A stretch of 64,000 bases of DNA from Anaerococcus sp. Marseille-Q7828 (GTDB lineage: Bacteria > Bacillota > Clostridia > Tissierellales > Peptoniphilaceae): contig NZ_OX458331.1 of the NCBI RefSeq assembly GCF_949769285.1, positions 186,001 through 250,000 on the forward strand. Reading direction: 5' to 3'. Within the stretch, counting starts at the first letter, position 1. Each line of letters starts with the position of its first letter. The notes beneath the pieces are model-generated. The model saw only the letters and a list, made by a program, of their open reading frames with translations, was not told the origin of the DNA and made no database searches. Both the position numbers and the translations under genes were made by a program. Positions 1 to 8,802 of the stretch are shown piece after piece.

Positions 1-1396
1 CGTTAACTGTTGGAATTTCTACTTCCTCAATTTCTTCAGTAGGGATTAGTGGAATTAAAGAATTTTCGCATTTTTCTTTTATTTCTTCTGCTGGAGTTAG
101 TGGAATTAGTGGGAATTCGCATTTATCATCTTCTACTTTCTTTGTTCCATATTCTACAATATGGTTTTGTGCCATGCGCTCAGCAACTTTTTCCCTGCTG
201 ATTTCTTTGCCATTACCATCAAGAACGACCTTGTATAGGGTATATCCAGCAGAACCAACTTGGATTATTCTTTCCTCGCCTACTTTTAGTTCTGGATTTG
301 CAATTCTTTCTTCTTTGAAGTCTGTATACTCAAACTTGTAGTCGATAGTTGTTGCGTCTTCAGCGTCTTCGATTGGGGTAAGTGGAGTATCTTTTTTCGT
401 TCCAATCCTCTTGATTCCTTTTTCAGCCTTTGGTGATGGTAATTCTCTTGTTTCAAGAAGTTGGGCAAATACTTGACCATCTTTTCTGGTGTATTTGATT
501 CTTGTCACTCTCTTGCCAATAACTGGTTCTTTTTCGATTACAACCTTGCCTTCTTCTAGGCTATCATCTTCAATTATTTCATAGCCTAGGTTGATATCTT
601 CAGTTTCGGTATCATACCATTCATCTTGTGTTGGTAGAGGACCATCTGTATGTGTTTCACCATCTTTTTCTAGTGCTTTAAAAGAAATTTTTGTACCATT
701 TATGGCATCTGTTTCTAGTTCCGAAACAGTATAGAGTTTGCCATCAACTTCAACTAATGTATAGCCAGCATTGCCCAATTGGTCAATATTAAATACCAAT
801 TCTTTGGTCTTAGGATCTTCTATTAGAACATCTCCAGCTTTTGCTGGCTTGCCATCAATATAGAACTTTGGTGTTCTATTTCTATATGGGAGATTGGTTT
901 CAGGGTTCAATTCCCCATCATGAGGTAATTCATTGACAGAATCACTATTGAAATCTACTGAAAATCCTTTATTGGCATCCCAATAAACCATTCCATCAAC
1001 TTTTCCCTCTCCCTTGTCATCAAGCCAATTGATTTCTAGGTCAGTATCATAAAGTTGGATTAACTCAAGATTGCCATCATTATTTGTCCTTAGTTTTGCT
1101 TTTTCCTTGTGGGACTCATCTCCCTTGTCAAAGATTTCTTCATCTTCAGTATGTTCGATTGAAGTAGTGGATTCGTCAATATCAACATCTCTTGTTTCTT
1201 CAGTATCCCAATCTTCAATCTCAAGTGGATATTTTTTATCTGGGAGTGCATTCCAGTCAAATTCTGTATGGTTTTCTTTAGTGCTATCAATACCTATTGC
1301 CTCTACTGTAGTTTCATCTGCATGGGCTAGGGTGTTTTGGCCAAGTACCAGGCTTGTTGATAGAACTAGGCCCAATACTATGTTTTTCTTATTCAT
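1..1396 (-). CDS. Secreted G5-domain surface protein, 3' end beyond the window
   Basis: The frame is open from an ATG at 1396 to the window edge (465 residues visible, no stop), so the C-terminus is missing. It starts with a signal peptide ending near AHADE and is preceded by AAGGAG. Two stretches resemble G5 domains: about residues 245-330, and about 340-420, which contains VGEERIIQVGSAGYT and ends HIVEYGTKK. After the second comes a short proline-rich direct repeat (FPLIPLTPAEEIKEK, then SLIPLIPTEEIEE). G5 domains are known from cell-wall proteins, proteases and adhesins that bind glycans or zinc. It lies 38 bases downstream of the lamin-tail protein on the same strand, so the two are probably co-transcribed. 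Whether it ends in a sortase motif cannot be seen. Function inferred only as surface adhesion or matrix binding. Confidence 0.8.
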   Translation of the reverse strand, partial: MNKKNIVLGLVLSTSLVLGQNTLAHADETTVEAIGIDSTKENHTEFDWNALPDKKYPLEIEDWDTEETRDVDIDESTTSIEHTEDEEIFDKGDESHKEKAKLRTNNDGNLELIQLYDTDLEINWLDDKGEGKVDGMVYWDANKGFSVDFNSDSVNELPHDGELNPETNLPYRNRTPKFYIDGKPAKAGDVLIEDPKTKELVFNIDQLGNAGYTLVEVDGKLYTVSELETDAINGTKISFKALEKDGETHTDGPLPTQDEWYDTETEDINLGYEIIEDDSLEEGKVVIEKEPVIGKRVTRIKYTRKDGQVFAQLLETRELPSPKAEKGIKRIGTKKDTPLTPIEDAEDATTIDYKFEYTDFKEERIANPELKVGEERIIQVGSAGYTLYKVVLDGNGKEISREKVAERMAQNHIVEYGTKKVEDDKCEFPLIPLTPAEEIKEKCENSLIPLIPTEEIEEVEIPTVN

Positions 1397-1413
1397 GGAT
1401 ATCTCCTTTATTG

Positions 1414-1444
1414 AAGAGCTAAGAGGATAAACTCTTAGACTCTT
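1414..1444 (-). other. Intergenic hairpin over the stop codon of the lamin-tail gene
   Basis: CTAAGAG and CTCTTAG (7 bp) are extended by AAGAG and CTCTT, with a 6-base loop. It covers the TAA stop of the upstream gene and precedes the ribosome site of the G5 gene. No T run follows, so it is unlikely to be a full terminator. It may be an mRNA-processing, stabilising or partial attenuation element. Confidence 0.5.
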
Positions 1445-4400
1445 GTCCTAATTGCTTTTGATATTTCGTTATTTACAATGATTTCTATTATTACTTTCTC
1501 ACCAGCTTCTAGTGGTCTACATAATGAAAGGGTATATATTTCCTTGTCTACTTGCTCGATTGTAGCTTCGATTTCTTCGTCTGAACGTGTTTTTACAAGG
1601 ACCTTATCTATATTGTGTGAGCTTATAAGAACCATCTTGTCTCCATCAATACTATCTAAGGTAAATCTTAGATTTTCGTTAAGCTTTGGACCCTGTGGTT
1701 CTTCTGTTTTGACTTCTTCAAATATTGCGGTGTAAGTTAATCTATCTTCAGAAGCTTTCCATTCTACAAATTTGTAGCCTTCTTTAGCTTCAACTTTTGG
1801 AGCTTTTTCTAGTGGATTTTCACCTTCAGCTAATTCTACTGATAAATCACCTGTAGCTATTCCTTTTTCTGAGTCAACTACGAAGTTTATAGTTTTCACT
1901 TCTGGTGCTTTTTCTTCCCATATACCGGTGATTGTTACATCTTCTTTTACTTCAAATTCTTCGCTAGCTTCTTTGTCAGCTTGACCATCACCATCAATAT
2001 CCCAACCTTTGAATTCATATTTGTCTTCTTCTTTTACTTCTGGTAATGTGATTTTTGTTCCTGACCAAACATTTTGTTCAGCTGGGACTTCATTATTTTC
2101 AAGGCTTACATTGTGTTTAAATTTTACTGTTACTTTTTCTTCTTGACTATCTCTTAGGTACCAGAGTGGTTCTCTATGGTCTGCTGTTCCTTCGACATAT
2201 GGTCTGTGGGATACTTTTTCAAAGTCAGTTTTGTTTACATCATCGTAAGCTATTCTTCTAATTGATCTGTCCACATGTGGTGATACAGCTGGTTTTACAA
2301 TGTATTGGTTGTTGTAATATGTTCCAACCTTATCAATGGTATTTTTTTCGTTTGGTTCTTCTGGGCCTTTGGTTAAGGCAAGACCAATTGCTTGGTAGTC
2401 AAAGTCATTTTGATATAATTTTCCACCTGATAGGTCAAGGTCAACTCTTGGTAATTCTTTTTGTTCACCTGACTTAAATCCTGCACCTGCTTTGATTACG
2501 AAGTAGTCATTAGCTTTTATAGTCCCTGATAGAGGAATATTGTAAGCATATTCTGGTCTCCACTGTTTAGAAACGTGTAGGTTGATTCCCGCTAGGTCAA
2601 TGTCTGTATCCGATTTGTTTTGGAGAATCACATAGTCATTTGCATAGTATGATTGTTGCAAACCTCCTCCACCATAGATTTCATAGATGTATAGGCCTTG
2701 TGGTAGTTCGATTTTTGGCTCTTCTTTTTCAACTTGAACATAAACATCTCTAGCCATTGTCAAATTGAATGGATACCAGTAAGGATCAATTCTTTCACCT
2801 ACACTTACTTCTTCTAGTCCACCGCCTTCAACATGTTTTTTTATTGATACAATCTTGTAGCCTTCAGGTATTTTGAATTCAAAATCATAGTCACCCTTGG
2901 TTAAACCACCACCATTTGCCCTGTTTGGTGTTAGGAAATAAGGATTCTTTGAATTTTCTCCTGCCAATACTCCTTCAAGTCTAGTATTGTCCCTAGGATT
3001 TATTGTAGCAAAGCCAAATCCTTCTGTCAGAGTTTGAAGATTGTCTTTATTTTCAAAGTAATCTCCTTCGTGGAAGTGAACTGCGAACCTGCCATATCTA
3101 CCTTCCCAGTAGCCCTTTACAGTCATGTCTTCAGTGACTGTGAATGTATCCCCAGGATTTGCATCAGCCTTGTTTGGATAAGCCTTATCAAGTTCCCAGC
3201 CCATAAATGAGTAATCACCAAGAACTTCTTCATCTAAACTTGGCAACTTTATTTCTGTTCCTACTGGGACGTTGATTGGATCAGGGAGTTTTGCACCATC
3301 AATATTTTTATCAAATTCAAAGTTTACTGTAACTTTTTCTTCTTCTTTTTCCTTTACTTCAACATAGATAGAATCAACCATGGTTAGATTAAATGGTGCT
3401 TCTGGTCTAGGTAGTGAAATTGTTGAACCATTTTCTATTTCGATAACGCCGTTTGATCCTGTATCTCTAGCAATTCTTACTATTTCATAGCCTTCTGGAG
3501 CTGTTACATTTAGGGTGTAGGTTCCTTTTACAAGACCATTGTTAATACTGATTTTTCCTTTACTAGAAGAATTTTTACCTTCAGTAATTTGGCCTGATTG
3601 TTGGTTTTCTACACTAAATCCACCACCTGCAAGTTGGTCATCTTCTAACTTAGTAATCTTATCTCTGTTTTCAAAATTATCGTCTATAAATTGGCCGGTA
3701 TGGAATGTTAGGCTTACTTTGCCGTAAGCACCTTCCCAAATACCCATAATAGTAGTATCTTCGTCTACTGTGATGGTATCTCCTGGGTTTAAATTAGGTG
3801 TTGCATATTTGTTGTTGCCTTTTGCCCAACCTAGGAATGAGTAGCCATCTTTTACTATAGGACTTACTTCTGGAAGAGTAATCTCGCTACCAACTTTTAC
3901 TTTTTGAGCTTCTGGAACTGTTACTCCTGCAATGTCTTTGTTAAATGCGAAGTTAACTGTAACTTTTTCCTCTTCTTCCCAAACCGCTGTAAATACAACA
4001 TCAGATTCTGGGTAATAAGATTGGTCAAAGTTTGTTATAAGTCCAGTTACTGGATTGCCTTCTGCGTCAAATAAAGTTCCCTCTACTTTCCAACCTAGGA
4101 ATTTATATCCTTCACGATTAACATCTTTTAACTTTATTTCTGTTTTTTTGGTAAAGCCTGGAACAGTTATTTCATTTACACCTTCACCAGTTAGGGTGAC
4201 GGTATATGATTCCTCTACTGGTTTTTTGCCTATAATCACATCGAAATTAACTTCAGGAGCTATAAAGTGTGAGTCGAATTTTATCTCAATCTCAGCTTTA
4301 TCTTTTTCTTTTAGCTCAACTTTTGTAATAGCTTGATTTTGTGTATATTTTTCTTCTCTTAGATTAACTTCTTTGATAAATTCATTGCTATCCAAACCTT

Positions 4401-5484
4401 CAACTCTCAATGTATAGGTGTCATTTTTAAGTTGTAGGAGTGACATTTTGTGAGTTTGAGCCTCTCTTTTTACACCATAAGGGAATCTTCTTTCTTCTGT
4501 GTCAGTCCCCTTGATGTAAAGCTTATATTGGATTCCACTAAAGGCTGTGCCATCTTCTCTTTTTACATAAGCTTTAATTTGTCCACCTTCCATTACTTTC
4601 CAGCGTACTTTTAGAGTGACATCAGATTTTGGATAATAATCAGTGAAAGGATCTGCTCTTTTAATGTAGTCAATCCTGTTGCCATCCTTATCCTCAAGCT
4701 CGCCTTCAACATCAAATCCATCGAAGTGGTAGCCATCTTTGTAGAATTTATAATTGCCTTCAAAATCGATATTATAAGCCTCACCATTTTTAACTATCTT
4801 TGTTTTTAAATCTTCATTCACTTGTCCACCATTTGGGTTGATGGTGACAGTTGACTCCTTTGGTGTGACTTCTGGCTTGCTTGTTTCTTCTAGCAAATAA
4901 TCTAGGGAGCTCTCATTTAGGCTGATATAATCAAAGTCTTTTGCGTTATCATCAGTATCTGTATCATTAATTCTTCTTATGGATCCATTGTTTGACGCTG
5001 CTACTGATGGTGAAGCTTCTCTAAATAGAGCTGTTCCCACTCCCACAAGGTCAATAGTATTGGCTGCTGATGGCTTTTGACCATCTCTTGTTAGGGCAAT
5101 GGCAAAATTTTTCGCACCTATTCCCATATCTTTAGCCTCTATATCTTTTCTTGGCAAGGCTTTTGCTGACTTATTAAAACCTTCTTGGGCCTCTACTACA
5201 TAGTATTGGCCTGGTTTCAAGTTTCCAGTTAGGGCAATCTTATCTTGCCAGGCTTTTGCTGACCCTCTATGAACATATAGTCCATCAAGTTTCAGATTTT
5301 CTGTGCTTATATTTTTAAGAATAATGTAGTTATTTTTAAATGTTGCTCCACTATTTCCACCACCTCCATACACTTCATATATAACAACAGTATCGCTTGC
5401 TGCTTCTACAGTCTGTGTATTGGTTAGTGTAAGTGCAAGTATCATTGCAAATAACACTCTTACAAAATTTTTCAGTTTTTTCAC
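1435..5484 (-). CDS. Large secreted protein with two lamin-tail domains and InlB-type repeats
   Basis: 1349 residues. It starts at GTG with AGGAGG nine bases upstream; signal peptide at residues 1-28. Two lamin-tail (LTD) domains are visible, about 31-195 (VVIYEVYGGGG) and 931-1105 (LYIYEIYGGGG), both with the NNYIIL/NDYVIL strand and a late SIRRI motif. Listeria-Bacteroides (Flg_new) type beta-grasp repeats with GY.F.GW cores occur near 250, 460, 548, 757, 1155 and 1237. Residues 507-712 and 717-920 are a duplicated module in which each copy ends PFNLTM..(I/V)YV.V. Low-complexity acidic EEEKVTV joints link the modules. No LPXTG, choline-binding or SLH motif is present at the C-terminus, so surface retention is unexplained. 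Known roles of such proteins are adhesion or nuclease-associated display; a specific function is not claimed. Confidence 0.88.
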   Translation of the reverse strand: MKKLKNFVRVLFAMILALTLTNTQTVEAASDTVVIYEVYGGGGNSGATFKNNYIILKNISTENLKLDGLYVHRGSAKAWQDKIALTGNLKPGQYYVVEAQEGFNKSAKALPRKDIEAKDMGIGAKNFAIALTRDGQKPSAANTIDLVGVGTALFREASPSVAASNNGSIRRINDTDTDDNAKDFDYISLNESSLDYLLEETSKPEVTPKESTVTINPNGGQVNEDLKTKIVKNGEAYNIDFEGNYKFYKDGYHFDGFDVEGELEDKDGNRIDYIKRADPFTDYYPKSDVTLKVRWKVMEGGQIKAYVKREDGTAFSGIQYKLYIKGTDTEERRFPYGVKREAQTHKMSLLQLKNDTYTLRVEGLDSNEFIKEVNLREEKYTQNQAITKVELKEKDKAEIEIKFDSHFIAPEVNFDVIIGKKPVEESYTVTLTGEGVNEITVPGFTKKTEIKLKDVNREGYKFLGWKVEGTLFDAEGNPVTGLITNFDQSYYPESDVVFTAVWEEEEKVTVNFAFNKDIAGVTVPEAQKVKVGSEITLPEVSPIVKDGYSFLGWAKGNNKYATPNLNPGDTITVDEDTTIMGIWEGAYGKVSLTFHTGQFIDDNFENRDKITKLEDDQLAGGGFSVENQQSGQITEGKNSSSKGKISINNGLVKGTYTLNVTAPEGYEIVRIARDTGSNGVIEIENGSTISLPRPEAPFNLTMVDSIYVEVKEKEEEKVTVNFEFDKNIDGAKLPDPINVPVGTEIKLPSLDEEVLGDYSFMGWELDKAYPNKADANPGDTFTVTEDMTVKGYWEGRYGRFAVHFHEGDYFENKDNLQTLTEGFGFATINPRDNTRLEGVLAGENSKNPYFLTPNRANGGGLTKGDYDFEFKIPEGYKIVSIKKHVEGGGLEEVSVGERIDPYWYPFNLTMARDVYVQVEKEEPKIELPQGLYIYEIYGGGGLQQSYYANDYVILQNKSDTDIDLAGINLHVSKQWRPEYAYNIPLSGTIKANDYFVIKAGAGFKSGEQKELPRVDLDLSGGKLYQNDFDYQAIGLALTKGPEEPNEKNTIDKVGTYYNNQYIVKPAVSPHVDRSIRRIAYDDVNKTDFEKVSHRPYVEGTADHREPLWYLRDSQEEKVTVKFKHNVSLENNEVPAEQNVWSGTKITLPEVKEEDKYEFKGWDIDGDGQADKEASEEFEVKEDVTITGIWEEKAPEVKTINFVVDSEKGIATGDLSVELAEGENPLEKAPKVEAKEGYKFVEWKASEDRLTYTAIFEEVKTEEPQGPKLNENLRFTLDSIDGDKMVLISSHNIDKVLVKTRSDEEIEATIEQVDKEIYTLSLCRPLEAGEKVIIEIIVNNEISKAIRTRV

Positions 5485-5531
5485 AAGCTGAATCCTCCTT
5501 TATACTTTCTGATTCTTATAATAACTAGTAT

Positions 5532-5560
5532 TTATCAAATATAAATTCGGAAAATGTAAA
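5532..5560 (-). promoter_or_regulatory. Promoter of the surface-protein operon
   Basis: Reading the minus strand, TTTACA (5560-5555) and TGATAA (5537-5532) are separated by 17 bases, about 45 bases upstream of the GTG start. It is the best sigma-A match in this stretch. Confidence 0.45.
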
Positions 5561-5707
5561 ATCATCTTTAAGAAGATCGTTTTTTTGTAAAATTTTATTA
5601 ATATTTAAAGTTTCATTAAGTATTTTGATTTATGGATTCAGCTCATTATTTTATAAGTTTTTTAAAATTTATTAAATTTATCTTAAGACTAAGGCCAAAA
5701 ATTTACA

Positions 5708-6420
5708 TAATCAGAACTACCAGCTTAGCTGGTAGTTTCCACAGCGCCTAGAAGGCGCGAATACCGGCACGCCCCTATTGGGGCTCCGAGTATTATCTCC
5801 ACATGCACCACTTTCTCAGCTTCTGCTTAAGCAGTTTATTTATTGCTTCTTTTTACTGACTCTCCCGTAAACGGGTCATAGTATTCCTTGATACTTATTT
5901 GATCCGCATAATAGTCTTCTTTTAGTTGATTTTGTATATATTCTTTTATCATTTTCTCATTTCGCCCTACTGTATCTACGTAATAACCTCTACACCAGAA
6001 ATGTCTGTTTCCATATTTATATTTTAAGTTTGCGTGTCGATCAAATATTATTAGTGAACTTTTTCCTTTTAGATATCCCATTATTTCTGAGATACTATAT
6101 TTTGGTGGTACTTCTATAAGCATATGGACATGATCTGGGCACAGCTCCGCTTCTATTATGTTTATTCCTTTTCTTTGACATAGTTCTCGTAGTATTTGAC
6201 CTATGTCTTTTTTTAGTTTCCCATATATTTCTTGTCTTCTAAATTTCGGGGCAAATACTATATGATATTTACATCTCCATTTTGTATGTGATAAACTATT
6301 GTTGTCCAATTTATTCTCCTTGTTTTTATTGTGCATGTGGTTATCACAATTATATTACAAGTGAGAATTTTTTGGTCTTGAAGCTAAAGCTTAATCCCTC
6401 CACCTGCATAGCAGGTGGTT
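5708..6420 (-). mobile_element. IS200/IS605-family insertion sequence (IS200-like, tnpA only)
   Basis: A Y1 transposase gene is flanked by hairpins typical of this family rather than terminal inverted repeats. One side has AACTACCAGC/GCTGGTAGTT (5715-5737), plus GCGCC/GGCGC (5744-5758) and GCCCC/GGGGC (5771-5784). The other side has CCACCTG/CAGGTGG (about 6398-6417). No tnpB is present, so it belongs to the IS200 rather than the IS605 arrangement. Exact cleavage points cannot be fixed without an empty site, so the ends are approximate. Confidence 0.75.
5836..6309 (-). CDS. tnpA: IS200-like transposase TnpA
   Basis: 157 residues from a TTG at 6309 preceded by GGAG and six bases. This gives the family-typical N-terminus DNNSLSHTKWRCKYHIVFAP; an upstream ATG at 6336 lacks a ribosome site. 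The HUH motif HVHML and a downstream Tyr in KEYIQNQ are the metal-binding and nucleophile residues of Y1 single-strand transposases. The length is that of an intact family member, so the element may be active. It cuts and joins single-stranded DNA at hairpin ends during replication. Confidence 0.9.
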   Translation of the reverse strand: MDNNSLSHTKWRCKYHIVFAPKFRRQEIYGKLKKDIGQILRELCQRKGINIIEAELCPDHVHMLIEVPPKYSISEIMGYLKGKSSLIIFDRHANLKYKYGNRHFWCRGYYVDTVGRNEKMIKEYIQNQLKEDYYADQISIKEYYDPFTGESVKRSNK

Positions 6421-6470
6421 TTTTGTTTCGCTCACATTCGTTCGCTCAACTCACTTAAGTGAACGCAAAA

Positions 6471-6500
6471 ATAAAAACACCTTAGAAAAATCTAAGATGT
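6471..6500 (-). terminator. Terminator of the DUF436 gene
   Basis: On the minus strand, ACATCTTAGA and TCTAAGGTGT form a 10-bp stem (one GU pair) with a short loop, followed by TTTTATTTTT. Confidence 0.8.
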
Positions 6501-6507
6501 TTAAAAT

Positions 6508-7053
6508 CTACTTATATATTGCACGCTCTCCTCCAATTAGTTTTGGTCTGGATTTTAGGGCTGTTACCCTGGCTTTTCCAATGTGTTTTTCTTTTAGCCT
6601 TAGTGGAACTTGAACAAATTTTACGTGCATGCCAATTTCTGTATCGCCAATATCAATGCCCGCATCAGCTATAATGTGTTCAACCATAACCGGGTCATTA
6701 AACTTCTTATAGGCGTTAACTGCAAGTGAGCCACCTGCATGAAGGGCTGGAACGACTGATACAATCTCAAGCCCTCGTGTCTTAGCAAGTTCTCTTTCAA
6801 CCACAAGGGCTCTGTTTATATGTTCGCATCCTTGAACTGCCAAGTTAATTTTTCTTTCATTTAAAATTATCAAAAACTCATCTATAACAGCTTCTCCAAC
6901 TTCAAGTGAAGAATCCTTACCAATAGCACCACCTACAATCTCACTAGTAGATCCACCAAGAACTAATATATCATCCTCGCCAATACCAGAAGCATCGATA
7001 ACTTCTAAGAGGGCCTTATGTACTTGTTTATAAATTTTATCCAAATTTTCCAA
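6508..7053 (-). CDS. DUF436 / UPF0340 family protein (YwlG-like)
   Basis: About 181 residues from a TTG at 7053, chosen because GAGGTG lies six bases upstream; a longer frame reaching 7086 also begins with TTG but has no ribosome site. The conserved GGSTSE near the N-terminus, [13 protein letters not shown] in the middle and ALHAGGSLA later match the TIGR01440/YwlG family. The family is widespread in Firmicutes and has no well-established biochemical role. It sits alone with its own terminator, and nothing in the neighbourhood suggests a pathway. Confidence 0.85.
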   Translation of the reverse strand: MENLDKIYKQVHKALLEVIDASGIGEDDILVLGGSTSEIVGGAIGKDSSLEVGEAVIDEFLIILNERKINLAVQGCEHINRALVVERELAKTRGLEIVSVVPALHAGGSLAVNAYKKFNDPVMVEHIIADAGIDIGDTEIGMHVKFVQVPLRLKEKHIGKARVTALKSRPKLIGGERAIYK

Positions 7054-7173
7054 TTTATTCACCTCAATATAATCACTATACAACAAAAAATAACTTTATA
7101 AATCATAAATAAAAAGTGAAATCTAGGCAAAACGAATCTTTATTTTTTGCCTTTTCACCCTAACTTAGGCATA

Positions 7174-7206
7174 TAAAAAACCGCCACAATTTATAAACTG
7201 TAGCGG
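7174..7206 (-). terminator. Terminator of the small membrane-protein gene
   Basis: On the minus strand, CCGCTACAG pairs with TTGTGGCGG (two wobble pairs) and is followed by TTTTTT. It starts just after the gene's stop. Confidence 0.8.
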
Positions 7207-7214
7207 CTATTATC

Positions 7215-7490
7215 TTACTTGTACCAATATTTACCTTGACCAGCAAATTTTTGGTAAAGGAAGTATCCTGCTCCTCCCAAAAGTATTATTGGTAGTAATT
7301 TTATTACAAGGCCTAGGCCTAAGCCTAGTATTGTTAAAGGTATTAACAAAATGCCAGCAATTATTAAAAATGGTAGTAGTAGAACACCACCAACTAGTCT
7401 TAGGACAAAGCCTAGAATAGCAAATAAAATTCTAAAAACAAATGCACATATTAGTCCACCTGCTATTAAAAACAAAATTGTTGTAAGCAT
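7215..7490 (-). CDS. Small hydrophobic membrane protein, function unknown
   Basis: 91 residues, starting at ATG 7490 with AAGGAG six bases upstream. It is almost entirely hydrophobic: two or three membrane segments (about 2-20, 25-50 and 53-75) rich in Gly, Leu and Ile, then a short basic tail YQKFAGQGKYWYK. It is a single gene with its own terminator. The composition resembles small PspG-like or phage-shock-type membrane proteins, but I recognise no family signature and assign no function. Confidence 0.6.
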   Translation of the reverse strand: MLTTILFLIAGGLICAFVFRILFAILGFVLRLVGGVLLLPFLIIAGILLIPLTILGLGLGLVIKLLPIILLGGAGYFLYQKFAGQGKYWYK

Positions 7491-7580
7491 TTCATTCTCC
7501 TTCGATTGTTTTAAATTTCTTAATAGTATTATACCACATTTTAAAATAATTCAATAGATATTTGAAAATATTTTATAATA

Positions 7581-8288
7581 TTAATCAAGAACTTTAATTT
7601 CTATTTTTAATTCGAAATCAGATCCTGGACTTAATTTATATGTTCGCTTACTTTGATTAGAAAAGGCAGTAGAATTATATGTCGGTTCTACGCATATATA
7701 ATCGCCCTTAAAATCTGTCCAAAATACAAATTCATTTACATTTCTAATCCCTTTAACCACGATGTGATTGTCATTTGATGAAAATTCTTGATAGTCAGAT
7801 TTGTTATAGATGCTATTTGGCAAATCCTCTTTGTTTATTTGTATATCATTGATTACAAAATCTTTGTGGTCAGAATAAAAATAAGGATGAAAAGCTGGTG
7901 CAATAATCTTATCACTTTGACTTTGATTTTCTATTTTTATGCTGGCAAATAGTGACTTATTGGTAACTTCATAGATAAGTGTGAATAAGGTATCTTCATA
8001 CCCTCCCTCACCTTCTAATGAAAGTTTAATGCTAGATCCACTTGATTCTTCTATTTTCCATTCTCTATCCCTACAAAAACCATGAGCAGGCAAGTTCTCA
8101 TCAATTGTAGAAACACCAAAATTAGGGGCACACACATGCATGCCCCCTCTAACTTTCAATTCATCGCCAATTTTTACCATTAGCTTTGGGAAAAAAATCG
8201 GCTTGTCTCCTAGCTTAAGTGAGTCGATATATCCACCATTGGTGTTTACCCCTGCTATTAAGCTAGAATTAGAAATTGTTTTTTTCAT
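7581..8288 (-). CDS. Aldose 1-epimerase family protein
   Basis: 235 residues of the galactose-mutarotase fold. The family's catalytic signatures are visible: LPAHGFCRDREW (His), APAFHPYF (His) and ICVEPTYNS (Glu general base). The R/H pattern and length fit the YeaD-like branch, which acts on glucose-6-phosphate or related sugars in the cytoplasm, rather than classical GalM; the substrate is inferred. Its ATG lies one base beyond the ferritin stop, so it is translationally coupled to ferritin. The functional link between the two is not obvious. Confidence 0.85.
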   Translation of the reverse strand: MKKTISNSSLIAGVNTNGGYIDSLKLGDKPIFFPKLMVKIGDELKVRGGMHVCAPNFGVSTIDENLPAHGFCRDREWKIEESSGSSIKLSLEGEGGYEDTLFTLIYEVTNKSLFASIKIENQSQSDKIIAPAFHPYFYSDHKDFVINDIQINKEDLPNSIYNKSDYQEFSSNDNHIVVKGIRNVNEFVFWTDFKGDYICVEPTYNSTAFSNQSKRTYKLSPGSDFELKIEIKVLD

Positions 8289-8289
8289 A

Positions 8290-8802
8290 TTATTGTGGAT
8301 TTACATCAGGAGCTTCTGCTGGGCCTCTCTTGCCTAGTTCATTATCAAGCATATAAACTGAATGCCAGTCATCTCCAACTCTTTCAAGTCTTGTTAACAT
8401 CTTTGTGAAGTTTTCTTCTTCTTCAACTTGTTCATCGATGTACCATTGGATAAATGAGAATACACGATGATCACTGTCACGTGCTACATCAGCTATGTGG
8501 GTGATTCTTCTTGTTACTTCTTTTTCATGTTCTAGGGCAGATTTTATAACATCAGTTACATCGCTATATTCAGATTTTGGTTCACTAATTGCTGCATAAT
8601 GTGGCTTATATCCTACTGATTGAAGGAATTTTCTCATGCCTTCACCATGTAAAATTTCTTCTTCAACTTGGATGTCAAGCCATGATGTGAATCCATCTAG
8701 GTCCAAATCATCTGTATAAGCGCTCATTGCCTTGTAAATATAAGCAGATTCATACTCAAAGTTCATTTGTTCATTTAATAAATCTAATACATTTTCACTC
8801 AT
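8290..8802 (-). CDS. ftnA: Ferritin, non-haem iron-storage protein
   Basis: 170 residues from the ATG at 8802, preceded by AAGGAG; an in-frame ATG at 8817 lies within the ribosome site and is rejected. The four-helix bundle carries ferroxidase ligands in the bacterial ferritin pattern: NEQMNFEYESAYIY, EEEILHGEGM and the later EQVEEEENF. It oxidises Fe(II) and stores ferric iron in a 24-mer, which also limits Fenton chemistry in an anaerobe. Its start overlaps the end of the upstream 103-residue gene, and the epimerase follows directly. Confidence 0.93.
   Translation of the reverse strand: MSENVLDLLNEQMNFEYESAYIYKAMSAYTDDLDLDGFTSWLDIQVEEEILHGEGMRKFLQSVGYKPHYAAISEPKSEYSDVTDVIKSALEHEKEVTRRITHIADVARDSDHRVFSFIQWYIDEQVEEEENFTKMLTRLERVGDDWHSVYMLDNELGKRGPAEAPDVNPQ

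Noticed and set aside
1071-1430. 119-codon frame on the plus strand
   Set aside because: It is antisense to the G5-domain protein and Ser-rich, a typical mirror of Glu/Asp codons.
6421-6470. Possible gene remnant or repeat in TTCGCTCACATTCGTTCGCTC
   Set aside because: Only a short GAGCGAA direct repeat next to the IS200 end; no further support.
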